Source: Pseudonocardia oroxyli (GTDB taxonomy: Bacteria > Actinomycetota > Actinomycetes > Mycobacteriales > Pseudonocardiaceae). Taken from it: DNA of 64,000 nt. This document shows, in pieces, positions 17,112 to 25,357 of this stretch. Made by a program: the position numbers and the translations under genes. Numbering within the stretch: the stretch's first letter is position 1; every line of letters begins with the position of its first letter. The stretch is taken from assembly GCF_900102195.1 (NCBI RefSeq), contig NZ_FNBE01000014.1:124001-188000 (forward strand). The letters are read 5' to 3'. Below the pieces are notes generated by a model. That model was not told the DNA's origin, did no database searches, and was given only the letters and a program-made list of their open reading frames with translations.

Positions 17112-18740
17112 GTGGACGAGAGGCTGGACGGCCTGATCCGCCGGTTCATGGTTCCCGGGTCACGGGCCTCGCCCACGTTCGTCGAGGACAGCGAGTGGGA
17201 GCCGGTGATCGACGGCGAGGAGTACTTCGCCCAGGTCCTCGCCCTGCTGGAGAAGACCGGCCCCGGTGACTCCGTGTTCCTCACCGGGCTGCAGATCGAC
17301 GCGGGCGTGGACCTGACCGGCCGCCCGCCCGGCGACCCGGAGTACCGCCCGCTCGCGGACCTGCTGGCCGCCAAGGCCGCCGACGGCGTGGACGTGCGGA
17401 TCCTGCTCACCGCGGCGGTGTTCAGCGGGTCCGTCCCCGGCGTGGCGATCGGGCCGTTCCGGGCCAACGCGTTCGCGGCCCGGACCTTCCGCCGCCACGA
17501 GTCCCTGCGCGGCCGGGTGCTGATGGACTGGTCCGGCGCCGGGATCGGCTGCCACCACCAGAAGATGGTCGTGGTGGCGGTGGCCGGGGAGGTCACGTCG
17601 TTCGTCGGCGGGCTCGACCTGCAGCCCAACCGGTTCGACGCCGACCCGCACGACCGGCTCTCCCTCGGCGACACCCGCTGGGGCTGGCACGACGGGGCCG
17701 CGCGGCTGCGCGGTCCGGCCGCCGCGCGGGTCTGGGAGGTCTTCCGGGCGCGGTGGGCGGAGGCGGCGACGCTCCCCCGTCGCTACACCTGGTTCCCACC
17801 CGTGACGTTCGACGAGATGAACCCCCCGCCCTTCGACACCGAGCTGCCGCCGGCGCCGCCGACGGAGCCGTACCCCTCCCCCGGCACGGCCGTCCAGGTG
17901 CTCCGCTCCTTCGAGGCGTGGCGGATCGAGACCCTGTTCCTGCTCTACCGCAGGCACTGGACCACCCTGCCGCGCCACGGCGTGCACGAGGTCTACCACG
18001 GGCTCGCCCACGCCCTGCGCGCCGCGAAGCGCTACATCTACCTTGAGGACCAGTACTTCTACGAGACACCCGGCGGCCGCCGCCGCTACGAGCTCTACGG
18101 CCTGCTGCGAGACGCCGCGGCCCGCGGGGTCAAGGTCATCCTCGTCTGTTCCGGCCGCAAGGACCCGGCCGACGCCGGTGTGAACCGGTTCCGGCGCCGG
18201 GTCACCCGGGACATCCAGCGGGGCGTCATCGACCGGCTGAGGCCCGCGGACCGGGCGAACGTGATGATGCACCGCATCGAGGACCTCACCGTCCACACGA
18301 AGCTGATGCTGGTGGACGACGTGTTCGCCGCCGTGGGGTCCGCGAACTTCTACAGCCGATCGATGCGCGGCACGGACAGCGAGCTGACCACGGTGTACGT
18401 CACCACCGGCACCCAGGTCCAGGACCTGCGGGTGCGGCTGTGGGCCGAGCACCTGCGCACCCGGCTGACCGACGAGCTGCGCCCCCACCTCGAGGACCTC
18501 GACCTCGCGCTCGGGATCTGGAACCCGTGGTGGCTCCCGCCGGACGCGCCCGCGGGCACCTGGCGCACGGCGGGCTACCCCGCGGGCTTCGCCCCCGACG
18601 AGCGGGTCCTGGTCCCGGTCGGCCCGTGGCCGGAGCCCAGCCCCCGACCCCTGCAACGCGCCGCCGACGGCGTGCGCAAGGGTGCCCAGCTCGCCTCCTC
18701 CGGGATCCGCGCGGCCACGGACTCGACCCACCGGGGCTGA
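17112..18740 (+). CDS. Phospholipase D-like protein (two HKD motifs)
   Basis: The 542-residue protein has two phospholipase D active-site motifs. The first, HHQKMVVVAVAGEVTSFVGG, is near residue 147. The second, HTKLMLVDDVFAAVGSANF, is near 396 and followed by SRSMRGTDSELT. Between them is YIYLEDQYFYE, typical of cardiolipin synthase/PLD proteins. No signal peptide or membrane helix is evident, so a cytoplasmic or peripheral phosphodiesterase or transphosphatidylase is likely. The GTG at 17112 follows GGTGGGTGGA. A GTG nine bases upstream is an alternative start. It stands alone between a divergent MOSC gene and the repeat-rich region. Confidence 0.85.
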   Translation: MDERLDGLIRRFMVPGSRASPTFVEDSEWEPVIDGEEYFAQVLALLEKTGPGDSVFLTGLQIDAGVDLTGRPPGDPEYRPLADLLAAKAADGVDVRILLTAAVFSGSVPGVAIGPFRANAFAARTFRRHESLRGRVLMDWSGAGIGCHHQKMVVVAVAGEVTSFVGGLDLQPNRFDADPHDRLSLGDTRWGWHDGAARLRGPAAARVWEVFRARWAEAATLPRRYTWFPPVTFDEMNPPPFDTELPPAPPTEPYPSPGTAVQVLRSFEAWRIETLFLLYRRHWTTLPRHGVHEVYHGLAHALRAAKRYIYLEDQYFYETPGGRRRYELYGLLRDAAARGVKVILVCSGRKDPADAGVNRFRRRVTRDIQRGVIDRLRPADRANVMMHRIEDLTVHTKLMLVDDVFAAVGSANFYSRSMRGTDSELTTVYVTTGTQVQDLRVRLWAEHLRTRLTDELRPHLEDLDLALGIWNPWWLPPDAPAGTWRTAGYPAGFAPDERVLVPVGPWPEPSPRPLQRAADGVRKGAQLASSGIRAATDSTHRG

Positions 18741-18761
18741 CGGGCTGCGTTGATGGTCCCC

Positions 18762-18796
18762 GGGGCCCGGGGCCCGGGGCCCGGTGCCCGGTGCCC
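18762..18796. repeat. Heptanucleotide tandem repeat
   Basis: Three copies of GGGGCCC are followed by two copies of GGTGCCC, 35 bases in all, just after the phospholipase D-like gene. Nothing suggests function beyond possible hairpin formation. Confidence 0.85.
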
Positions 18797-18852
18797 GGTG
18801 CGAGACCGTCGCCGTTGTCACCGTCACGGGCACGGCGGGACGTGACGTGTGA

Positions 18853-19660
18853 TGTCTCAGGACATGGGTGACAGTTGTGCATCAGGACATCGGTGGCAGT
18901 TGCTGTGTCAGGACCTCGGTGACGGTTTCTGGTTCTTCGGGCGACGGCCGCGGGGTCGGCCGTTCCCGACGTAGCTGATGCCCGGGGGGCGGGTCTGGTG
19001 CGTTCGGCGAGGATCTCGCCGTCGAGGTCGGTGATGATGACCTTGTCGCCGGGTTGGTCGCCGTCGCTGACGACGAGGACCTGCATACCCTTGTGAGGGC
19101 CGCCGACCTTGTAGATCACCATGTCGACGCCGATGTCGCCGCTGGCGCTCACCGTGCGCAGGCCCGTGCCGGCGGGGAGGCCTGGGGGCGGGGTCGGCCG
19201 GGGCCGAAGGCCGAGGACCGGCGGCCTGTAGACGGGCCGGTCCGGTCTCGGCCGGGGTGGATCAGCCTTCGGGGTGGCCTGCCACGCGGCCAGCGGGGTG
19301 ATCCGCCTGGGCAGTCCTTGGTGTGGGCGTTCGGTGTTGTAGATGTGGTCGAACGCGTCGATCTGGGCCTGGATCTCGCCGAGCGTGGCCGCCAGGGGCT
19401 GCTTGTCGAGGTAGCGGAACAGGGTCTGATGGAAGCGTTCGTTCTTGCCCTGGGTGGTCGGCTTGTTCGGCTTGCCGTTGATCGCCTCGGTGCCCAACGC
19501 GGCGCGTCGTCAGGCCACCGCGAGATCGCAAGGCGGGCACGGGGATCGATGGGTTCCTGGGCGGCCATCGCGGAAGCCTCGCGGCCGAAGTGTCACCACC
19601 AAGAACACCCACAGTGTCACCGATGTCCTGATGCAGACTCGTCACCTATGTCCTGAGACA
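18853..19660 (-). mobile_element. Internally deleted IS481-type insertion sequence
   Basis: The 808-base element is bounded by about 46-bp imperfect terminal inverted repeats (18853-18898 and 19615-19660). Both ends begin TGTCTCAGGACAT, continue GGTGAC, and then repeat the subunit CATCAGGACATCGGTG. This subrepeated end structure is typical of IS481-like elements of actinomycetes. The element carries only a deleted and frameshifted transposase, so it cannot move by itself but could be mobilised by an intact copy. It is roughly two-thirds of the length expected for a full element. Confidence 0.85.
18908..19568 (-). pseudogene. IS481-family transposase, deleted and frameshifted
   Basis: The N-terminus MAAQEPIDPRARLAISRWPD is present from 19568. 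Near 19497 it is joined out of frame to the end of the integrase core, which reads GKPNKPTTQGKNERFHQTLF and DAFDHIYNTERPHQGLP. The helix-turn-helix and most of the DDE core, including at least the first two catalytic acidic residues, are gone. A second lesion lies near 18990, where the C-rich run holds two extra bases. Before it the frame reads ILAERTRPAP, and after it the natural C-terminus GISYVGNGRPRGRRPKN continues in another frame to a TGA at 18908. Both lesions make this a clear pseudogene. Confidence 0.85.
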
Positions 19661-19694
19661 TGGCACGGCGGGACGTGACGACTGCTCCAGCTCT

Positions 19695-19735
19695 TCGAAC
19701 ATATGTTCGCTTTGTGTCGGTTGAGCTGCTATGAT
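19695..19735 (+). promoter_or_regulatory. LexA-like (SOS) box and -10 element
   Basis: TCGAACATATGTTCGC at 19695-19710 matches the actinobacterial/mycobacterial LexA consensus TCGAAC-N4-GTTCGA at 11 of 12 defined positions. A -10 hexamer TATGAT lies at 19730-19735, so the box overlaps the expected -35 region and transcription should start at or next to the ATG at 19742. This suggests a DNA-damage-inducible, leaderless transcript for the HNH gene. Confidence 0.7.
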
Positions 19736-19741
19736 GACTGC

Positions 19742-20914
19742 ATGACCGCGACTCTCGCAGACCCTCCGACGGTGGCGGGTGTCGTGCCGTCGCGGGAGGA
19801 GCGGGCTGCGGGTTTCGCCCGGATCGAGCGGCTGGTCGTGCTGCGGAACCGGATCGACGCCGAGATCGCCGAGGAGGTCCGAGCCGCAGCACAGCGGGAG
19901 GTCGAGGCCCGTCTGCAGGAAGCACTCGCCGATCCCGAACGGGTCGAGGCGAGCATCGTCGGGCAGCTCGGGCTCGCCCTGCGGATCTCCCCGACCCGGG
20001 CCCGCACCCAGCTGCGCCTCGCCCGGGACCTGCACGCCGGGCTGGACACGATCCGGGAAGCGTTCGCGGCCGGGGAGCTCGACGAGCGGCGAGTCGCCGC
20101 GATCGTCGCCGCCGCCAGACACCTCGACCCCACCCCACGCGCTGAGCTCGACCGTCGTCTGGCCGCGCACGACCTGCCGATGCTCGGCGTGCGCAAGGTC
20201 GCCGACCTCGCTCGCTCGGTGAGCGCGGCGGTGGCACCGGAGAAGTTCGCCGAGCGTGCTCGCGCCGCCCGCCGGGACCGGCACGTGTCGATCAGCTCGG
20301 CCGAGGACGGCATGGCGGTGCTGCGGGCGCTGTTGCCGATGGAGCAGGCCATCACCTGCTACGCGGCGCTGCGCAAGGCGGTCACCGAACACTGGGTGTC
20401 CCCGGAGCCGGTGACCCGCACCCGCGGACAGATCATGGCCGACACCCTCGTCGAACGCCTCACCGGAGAGTCTGTAGCCACACCGACGCAGGTGGAGATC
20501 CAAGTCCTCGTACCGGTCGAGTCCCTCCTCGACCGCGACTCCCCGCTGCCCGCCGAGATCCCCGGCTTCGGGCCCACCAACCTCCTGAACGAGGCCCGGC
20601 GTGTGGGGTGGCGGCGGCTGGTCACCCGGGACGGCATCGTCATCGGCGGCGACTCCCGCCGCCGCGCCTTCGGCGGGGTGCTGGCCGACTGGATCCGGGC
20701 CCGGGACCATGGCCGCTGCACCGAACCCGGCTGCGACGCCCCCATCGCCCACCTCGACCACCGCAGACGCTGGTCCGAAGGCGGCCCGACGAGCCTGGAC
20801 AACGGCCGCGGCACCTGCGCATTCCACAACCAACTCCGCGAACAACCAGGCTGGCACCTCACCGACCACACCACCACGACCCCCACCGGCCGCCGCTACA
20901 GCCTGCGCTCATAA
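19742..20914 (+). CDS. HNH endonuclease of the DUF222 (13E12 repeat) family
   Basis: The 390-residue protein has a DUF222 helical region (about 15-290) and a C-terminal HNH nuclease domain (about 310-375) with RDHGRCTEPGCDAPIAHLDH, then WSEGG, LDNGRGTCAFHN. This gives the CxxC pair and the H-N-H residues. Families of such proteins are abundant in actinobacteria, and their role (DNA repair, mobile DNA or defence) is uncertain. Start at ATG 19742 is favoured because the -10 element places the transcript start there. An upstream ATG at 19703 lies inside the LexA-like box. The adjacent insertion element does not disrupt it. Confidence 0.85.
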   Translation: MTATLADPPTVAGVVPSREERAAGFARIERLVVLRNRIDAEIAEEVRAAAQREVEARLQEALADPERVEASIVGQLGLALRISPTRARTQLRLARDLHAGLDTIREAFAAGELDERRVAAIVAAARHLDPTPRAELDRRLAAHDLPMLGVRKVADLARSVSAAVAPEKFAERARAARRDRHVSISSAEDGMAVLRALLPMEQAITCYAALRKAVTEHWVSPEPVTRTRGQIMADTLVERLTGESVATPTQVEIQVLVPVESLLDRDSPLPAEIPGFGPTNLLNEARRVGWRRLVTRDGIVIGGDSRRRAFGGVLADWIRARDHGRCTEPGCDAPIAHLDHRRRWSEGGPTSLDNGRGTCAFHNQLREQPGWHLTDHTTTTPTGRRYSLRS

Positions 20915-21682
20915 CCCGGCGCCCAGAGCGCACACCTTCCGCACCCCCACGTCCTCCACGTGGCGGATTCCGCAGCTGCCCGGGCACGGCTGCGCGCTCG
21001 TTGCCACGGGCATCGCGAGCCGGCGCCCCTCTGGTGTGTACCGCGCGGGCCGGCAACGGCGCCCGCGGGCGACTGGTCCCGCGAGGCCCCCACTATGGAC
21101 ACGCGAGTCCCCCACCGCAGAGACGCGAGTCGGACAGACTTCGAGGCGGCGACGTCCGGACCGCGCGCCCTGGCGCCCGACTCGCGGGCCGTCAGCGTCC
21201 GACTCGCCGGCGTCCGACTCCCGGCCGCCCTGTCCGACTCGCGAGCCATGGTGTCCGACTCCCGACCGCCCCGTCCGACACGCGAGCCATGGTGTCCGAC
21301 TCGCGAGCCATGGTGTTCACATCGCGTGTCCATAGTGGGGACTCGCGGGTGTGAGGTGCGGGTCTCGCGGGGTCAGACCGTGTCGGGGGTAGGCCGCGGC
21401 AGCGTCGTCGCCGGCGGTCTCGGTGACCACAGCGCGGAGGCCGGGCGATGGGCCAGGCCGGGGACGGCCGCGACCCGGCGGGCGGCGACCAGCCGGGTCT
21501 CGCCGATCAGCGGGGCCGCGGAGCTCGGCGACGAGCGCGACGAGCGCCGCGGTGCGGGTCCGGCTCGGCCCCGTCCTCCCGCGCGCGCAGCTGCGCCTCG
21601 TGCCGGCGCCCGGCACTCGGCTGGTGCGGGACAGGCCGAGCACCGTGCGCCTCCCGCGCCACACCGGGGCGTGGCGGCACGG
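20915..21682. other. Long intergenic segment without a recognised gene
   Basis: No frame in these 768 bases has a convincing product. The left half holds the repeat array described separately. The right half (about 21355-21680) has open frames on both strands, but their translations are arginine- and proline-rich with no recognisable motif and may be remnants of a decayed gene. Confidence 0.6.
21088..21350. repeat. Intergenic repeat array bounded by a 19-bp inverted repeat
   Basis: The left boundary CCCCACTATGGACACGCGA (21088-21106) is exactly reverse-complemented at 21322-21340. Between them are about eight degenerate units built on GTCCGACTCGCG, several continuing AGCCATGGT (best at 21232-21252, 21281-21292 and 21294-21314). 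Each unit contains the half-palindrome GACTCGCG, which also recurs outside the right boundary. It is not a CRISPR, since units are contiguous and diverged. It resembles a genus-specific intergenic repeat family. Confidence 0.75.
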
Positions 21683-22438
21683 TCAGGCAGGCGCGCTGCT
21701 GGACAGGGAGCGGGCCGCCTGGATCAGGGCGGCGACGCGGCCGTCGTCGATGGTCTCCGGCATCCGGTTCACGGTGCCGACCAGGGCCAGGGTGGCGGCG
21801 AGGGCCCCGTCGACGCCGTAGACCGGTGCGGCCACGCAGCGCAGGCCGTCCGCCTTCGCGTCGCTGAACGCGACCCCCTGCTTGCGAATCGCCGCCCGCC
21901 TGCCCAGCAGCGCCTCGCGCTCGGCCTCCGGCACCGCGCTCGTCGCCCGGGCGAGGGCGCGGTCGTCGGAGAGGTGGGCGAGGAAGAGCTGCCCCTGCGC
22001 GGTGCCGATCGGCATGGTCGACCCCACCGCGAGGGAGATCCGGATGAAGCGGCTCTGCTCGTCGTGCACTCGGGCGACGAGCGGCCCGCTGCCACCCCAC
22101 ACCGACAGCGTGGAGGTCTCGTGCACCGTCTCGGACAGCTCCCGCATCACCGGGTCGGCCCGCTCGATGAGCGGCAGCCGGTCCAGCGCCAGCAGGCCGA
22201 CACGGGAGAGCAGCGGCCCCAGCGAGTACCCCTGCCCGGTGGTGTGCACCAGCAGCCCGTGCTTCACCATCGCGGCCAGGTAGCGGTAGGTCGTGGAGCG
22301 GTTGAGTCCGAGCTCCGCGGTGGCCGTCGGCAGGTCGATCAACGACCGCTCCCCGCTGAACATCCGCAGCACCCCGGACACCCGGGCGAGCACCTGGAGA
22401 TCGCGGCCCTCGCCCGGGGCGGCGGCCCCTTCGCTCAT
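21683..22438 (-). CDS. IclR-family transcriptional regulator
   Basis: The 251-residue protein has an N-terminal winged helix-turn-helix (about 18-75; LPTATAELGLNRSTTYRYLA) and the C-terminal IclR effector-binding domain (about 85-245), including RFIRISLAVGSTMPIG and GVAFSDAKADGLRCVAAPVY. These regulators bind small carboxylates or sugars. It sits 73 bases downstream of the gluconate permease in the same direction, but the gluconate genes already have a GntR regulator, so its target is uncertain. Confidence 0.85.
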   Translation of the reverse strand: MSEGAAAPGEGRDLQVLARVSGVLRMFSGERSLIDLPTATAELGLNRSTTYRYLAAMVKHGLLVHTTGQGYSLGPLLSRVGLLALDRLPLIERADPVMRELSETVHETSTLSVWGGSGPLVARVHDEQSRFIRISLAVGSTMPIGTAQGQLFLAHLSDDRALARATSAVPEAEREALLGRRAAIRKQGVAFSDAKADGLRCVAAPVYGVDGALAATLALVGTVNRMPETIDDGRVAALIQAARSLSSSAPA

Positions 22439-22511
22439 CCTGCCCTCCGGTCCGACGTGACGATCCCCCCATCATCGCCTACGTCGCCCGCGGGAGAGCC
22501 CGGGGACCCCG

Positions 22512-23915
22512 CTAGACGATCAGCCCGAGCAGCAGCACGAACACCAGGCCCGCGACCGAGATCAGGGTCTCCATCACCGACCAGGTCTTCAGGTTCTGCC
22601 CGACGGTGAGCCCGAAGTACTCCTTGACCAGCCAGAACCCGGCGTCGTTGACGTGCGAGAAGAACACCGAGCCCGCGCCGATCGCGAGCACCAGCAGCGA
22701 GGTGGTGGCCGGGTCCAGCGTGCTGACGAGCGGCGCGAGGATGCCGGACGCCGTCACCGTGGCGACCGTGGCCGAACCGGTGGCCAGCCGGATCAGCACG
22801 GCGACGCCCCAGGCCAGGAGCAGGACGGACACCCCGCTCCCCGCGACCCAGCCCGCGATGAGCCCGCCGATCTGGGTGTCGACCAGGACCTGCTTGAAGC
22901 CGCCGCCCGCGGAGACGATGAGCAGGATCCCGGCGATCGGCGGCAGCGCGGTCTCCACCGAGCGGCCGACTCCGGCGAGGCCCATCCCCCGCCCCAGCGT
23001 CACCATCCCGACCAGCACCGCGAGGAGCAGCGCGATCAGCGGGGTGCCGACGAAGTCCAGCACACCGCGGATCGGGGTGTCCCCGGGCAGGAAGATGTCC
23101 GCCAGCGCCTTGCCCATCATCAGCACGACGGGCAGGAGGACCGTGGCGAGCGTCGTCGCGAACGTGGGCCTGCGGACCTCGGTGCGGGTGGTGGTGCCGC
23201 CGCCGCTGGTGGGCTCGTCGGACTCGTCGGGCTCGAACAGTGCGGGCGGCGGGACGTCGACCCAGCGGGCGGCGTAGCGGGCGAAGAGCGGGCCCGCGAT
23301 CGCGACCGTGGGGACGGCGACGATCACCCCGAACAGCAGGGTGATGCCCAGGTTGGCCCCGAGTGCGTCGATCGCGACGAGCGGGCCCGGGTGCGGCGGG
23401 ACGAGGCCGTGCATCGCCGAGAGGCCCGCCAGGGCCGGGATGCCGACCCGGATCAGCGACAACCCCGAGCGGCGGGCGACGAGGAAGATCACCGGCATCA
23501 GCAGCACGAGGCCGATCTCGAAGAACATCGGGAGCCCGATCAGCGCCCCGACCGCGGCCATGGCCCACGGCAGGGTGCGCGGGCTCGACCGCCCGACGAG
23601 GGTGTCGACGATCCGGTCGGCGCCGCCGGAGTCCGCCAGCAGCTTGCCGAACATCGCGCCGAGCGCGATCAGCGTGCCGACGCTCGCGGCCGTGCTGCCG
23701 AAGCCCTTGGTGAAGCTCGTGACGGAGTCGGCCAGGGGCATCCCCGCGATCCCGGCGACGACCAGTGAGCCGATCGTCAGCCCGAGGAACGGGTGGATCT
23801 TGAAGCGGGTGATGAGCACGACGAGCACGGCGATGCCGATCAGCGCCGCGGCGACCAGCCTACCGCCCGAGGCGGTGGGGGCCGCGGCGTCGGCCGCGAG
23901 GAGGAGGGTGCTCAT
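22512..23915 (-). CDS. gntP: Gluconate:H+ symporter (GntP family)
   Basis: This 467-residue integral membrane permease imports gluconate with protons. It shows the GntP pattern of about 12-14 hydrophobic segments and conserved stretches such as FLGLTIGSLVVAGIAGMPL, GVPALAG-like IPALAGLSAMHGLVPPHPGP and ATGSATVATVTASGILAP. A hydrophilic loop near residues 225-245 is rich in E, D and T. Its ATG at 23915 overlaps the stop of the gluconokinase gene, so uptake and phosphorylation are co-translated. Confidence 0.9.
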   Translation of the reverse strand: MSTLLLAADAAAPTASGGRLVAAALIGIAVLVVLITRFKIHPFLGLTIGSLVVAGIAGMPLADSVTSFTKGFGSTAASVGTLIALGAMFGKLLADSGGADRIVDTLVGRSSPRTLPWAMAAVGALIGLPMFFEIGLVLLMPVIFLVARRSGLSLIRVGIPALAGLSAMHGLVPPHPGPLVAIDALGANLGITLLFGVIVAVPTVAIAGPLFARYAARWVDVPPPALFEPDESDEPTSGGGTTTRTEVRRPTFATTLATVLLPVVLMMGKALADIFLPGDTPIRGVLDFVGTPLIALLLAVLVGMVTLGRGMGLAGVGRSVETALPPIAGILLIVSAGGGFKQVLVDTQIGGLIAGWVAGSGVSVLLLAWGVAVLIRLATGSATVATVTASGILAPLVSTLDPATTSLLVLAIGAGSVFFSHVNDAGFWLVKEYFGLTVGQNLKTWSVMETLISVAGLVFVLLLGLIV

Positions 23916-24445
23916 GCCGGCACCGCCCCGGTCCGCAGCGCGGTGGCGGCGGTCTCGACGAGGACGTCGACCGGCTGGTCGAGGTCCACGGTGATGCCCC
24001 ACTCCTCGGCGGTGAGGGGCTCGAGCGTGGCGAACTGCGACTCGACGAGCGAGGCGGGCATGAAGTGCCCCGGCCTGCCCGCCACCCGCCGCGCGACGAC
24101 CTCGGGCGAGCCGTCGAGGTGCACGAACACGGTCCGGGCGGAACCCGAGCGCAGCACGTCCCGGTACTCGTGGCGCAGCGCCGAGCAGCTCAGCACTCCG
24201 CCGGTGGGCTCGTGGGCCGCCAGCCAGTCGGCGAGCGCGTGGAGCCACGGGACGCGGTCCGCGTCGGTCAGCGGCGTGCCCGCCGCCATCTTCGCGACGT
24301 TCGCCTGCGGATGGAAGTCGTCGCCGTCGGCGAAGGGCACGCGCAGGCGCTGGGCGAGCGCGGCGCCGACGGTGGTCTTGCCGGATCCGGAGACCCCCAT
24401 GACGGTGACCAGGGGTGGGGTCTCGCTCGCGGTGGGGAGTGGCAC
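23912..24445 (-). CDS. gntK: Gluconokinase
   Basis: This enzyme phosphorylates gluconate to 6-phosphogluconate for the pentose phosphate pathway. The 177-residue protein has the P-loop VMGVSGSGKTTVG near residues 14-26, FADGDDFHPQANVAKMAAG, PWLHALADWL, CSALRHEYRDVLR and GRPGHFMPASLVESQF, all standard for the GntK family. The GTG at 24445 is chosen because GAGAGGA lies just upstream and the protein then has the family length. An ATG at 24514 would extend it through the divergent promoter and into the opposing gene's leader. Confidence 0.92.
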   Translation of the reverse strand: MPLPTASETPPLVTVMGVSGSGKTTVGAALAQRLRVPFADGDDFHPQANVAKMAAGTPLTDADRVPWLHALADWLAAHEPTGGVLSCSALRHEYRDVLRSGSARTVFVHLDGSPEVVARRVAGRPGHFMPASLVESQFATLEPLTAEEWGITVDLDQPVDVLVETAATALRTGAVPA

Positions 24446-24577
24446 GTCGCTGTCCTCTCGGCGTCGTTCGTTGACGGCTTCGTCGAGCGTGGACGATAAG
24501 TAGTATTTATGCAACGCTGTATCGAATCAGATCCTACTAATTGGCGTTCCGCCTGCTGCGAGTGTGATGATTCGCCG
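24446..24577. promoter_or_regulatory. Divergent gluconate promoter/operator
   Basis: The gap contains the longest AT-rich stretch of the window (about 24494-24543), including TAGTATTTAT and CCTACTAATT. CTGTATCGAATCAG at 24517-24530 matches its own reverse complement at 10 of 14 positions and is a candidate operator for the GntR regulator. The outer AGTAG and CTACT repeats could be a second site. Confidence 0.5.
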
Positions 24578-25276
24578 GTGTCGGAGCCGAGGGAGTCGCT
24601 GCACGGAGACGTGCTCGACCAGCTGGGCCTGCTCGTGACCGGCGGCGGGCTGACCGCCGGACAGACGGTGCTCACCGAGGAGCTGGGTACCCGGTTCGGC
24701 GTGTCCCGCACCGTCGTGCGCGAGGCCGTGCGGGTCCTGGAGTCGATGGGACTGGTGACGAGCAGGCGCCGGGTGGGCGTGACGGTCGCCCCGCGCTCGC
24801 AGTGGCAGGTCCACGATCCGCGGGTCATCCGCTGGCGCCTCGACGGGCCCGGCCGCGAGGAGCAGCTGCGGACCCTCACCGAGCTGCGCGGCGGCGTCGA
24901 GCCGGTGGCCGCCCGGCTCGCCGCGACCCATGCGACGCCGCAGCAGTGCGGCGAGCTGACCCGCGCGGTGATGGACATGGCCGTGCACGGGCGGGCGGGC
25001 GCGCTGGAGCCCTACCTGGAGGCGGACGTCCGCTTCCACTCGACGCTGCTGGCCGCCTCGGGCAACGAGATGCTGGCCGCCTTCTCCGGCATGGTCGCCG
25101 AGGTGCTGGCGGGCCGCACCCGCCACGACCTCATGCCGAGCCGACCGGAGCCTGCCGCCATCCGCCTGCACGCGGACGTCGCCGAGGCGGTCCAGGCGGG
25201 TGACGCGGCTGCCGCGGAGACCGCCATGCGCGGCATCCTCGCCGAGGTCGACGACGCGATGCAGCGCACCGACTGA
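24578..25276 (+). CDS. GntR-family (FadR subfamily) regulator of gluconate genes
   Basis: The 232-residue protein has an N-terminal GntR winged helix (LTEELGTRFGVSRTVVREAV with VLESMGLVTSRRRVGVTV) and an all-helical FCD ligand-binding domain (about 95-225) containing EADVRFHSTLLAASGNEML and an AAIRLHADVAEAV motif with metal-binding type histidines. It is divergent from gluconokinase and permease and is probably their repressor, released by gluconate or a phosphorylated product. GTG 24578 is preferred over the ATG at 24509, because the extra residues would lie in the promoter and have no family match. Confidence 0.85.
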   Translation: MSEPRESLHGDVLDQLGLLVTGGGLTAGQTVLTEELGTRFGVSRTVVREAVRVLESMGLVTSRRRVGVTVAPRSQWQVHDPRVIRWRLDGPGREEQLRTLTELRGGVEPVAARLAATHATPQQCGELTRAVMDMAVHGRAGALEPYLEADVRFHSTLLAASGNEMLAAFSGMVAEVLAGRTRHDLMPSRPEPAAIRLHADVAEAVQAGDAAAAETAMRGILAEVDDAMQRTD

Positions 25277-25357
25277 GCCCCTCAGCCTCCGGGCGCGAGC
25301 CCACCGCGCGGTCCGACCAGGCGGTGTGGGCGCAGGGAGCACGGGTAGCACCCGGAC

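Larger units (their letters stand above)
18829..19680. repeat. 19-bp direct repeats flanking the IS481-type remnant
   Basis: GGCACGGCGGGACGTGACG occurs exactly at 18829-18847 and again at 19662-19680, just outside the two terminal inverted repeats of the element. Five bases separate the left copy from the element and one base separates the right copy. It may be a target-site duplication or part of a larger duplicated site. Confidence 0.8.

Noticed and set aside
18400..19497. A 365-codon minus-strand frame from 19497 into the phospholipase D-like gene
   Set aside because: Only its first 140 codons are transposase. The rest is out-of-frame read-through after the frameshift near 18990.
21088..21350. 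Repeat array considered as a CRISPR
   Set aside because: Units are contiguous and diverged, with no unique spacers of uniform length and no cas genes nearby.
21317..21664. 115-codon minus-strand frame in the long intergenic region
   Set aside because: It is arginine- and proline-rich, has no motif and runs through the repeat array. It is at most a decayed remnant.
24446..24514. Longer N-terminus for gluconokinase starting at ATG 24514
   Set aside because: The extra residues would lie in the divergent operator region and the family starts near the P-loop. GTG 24445 has a good ribosome-binding site.
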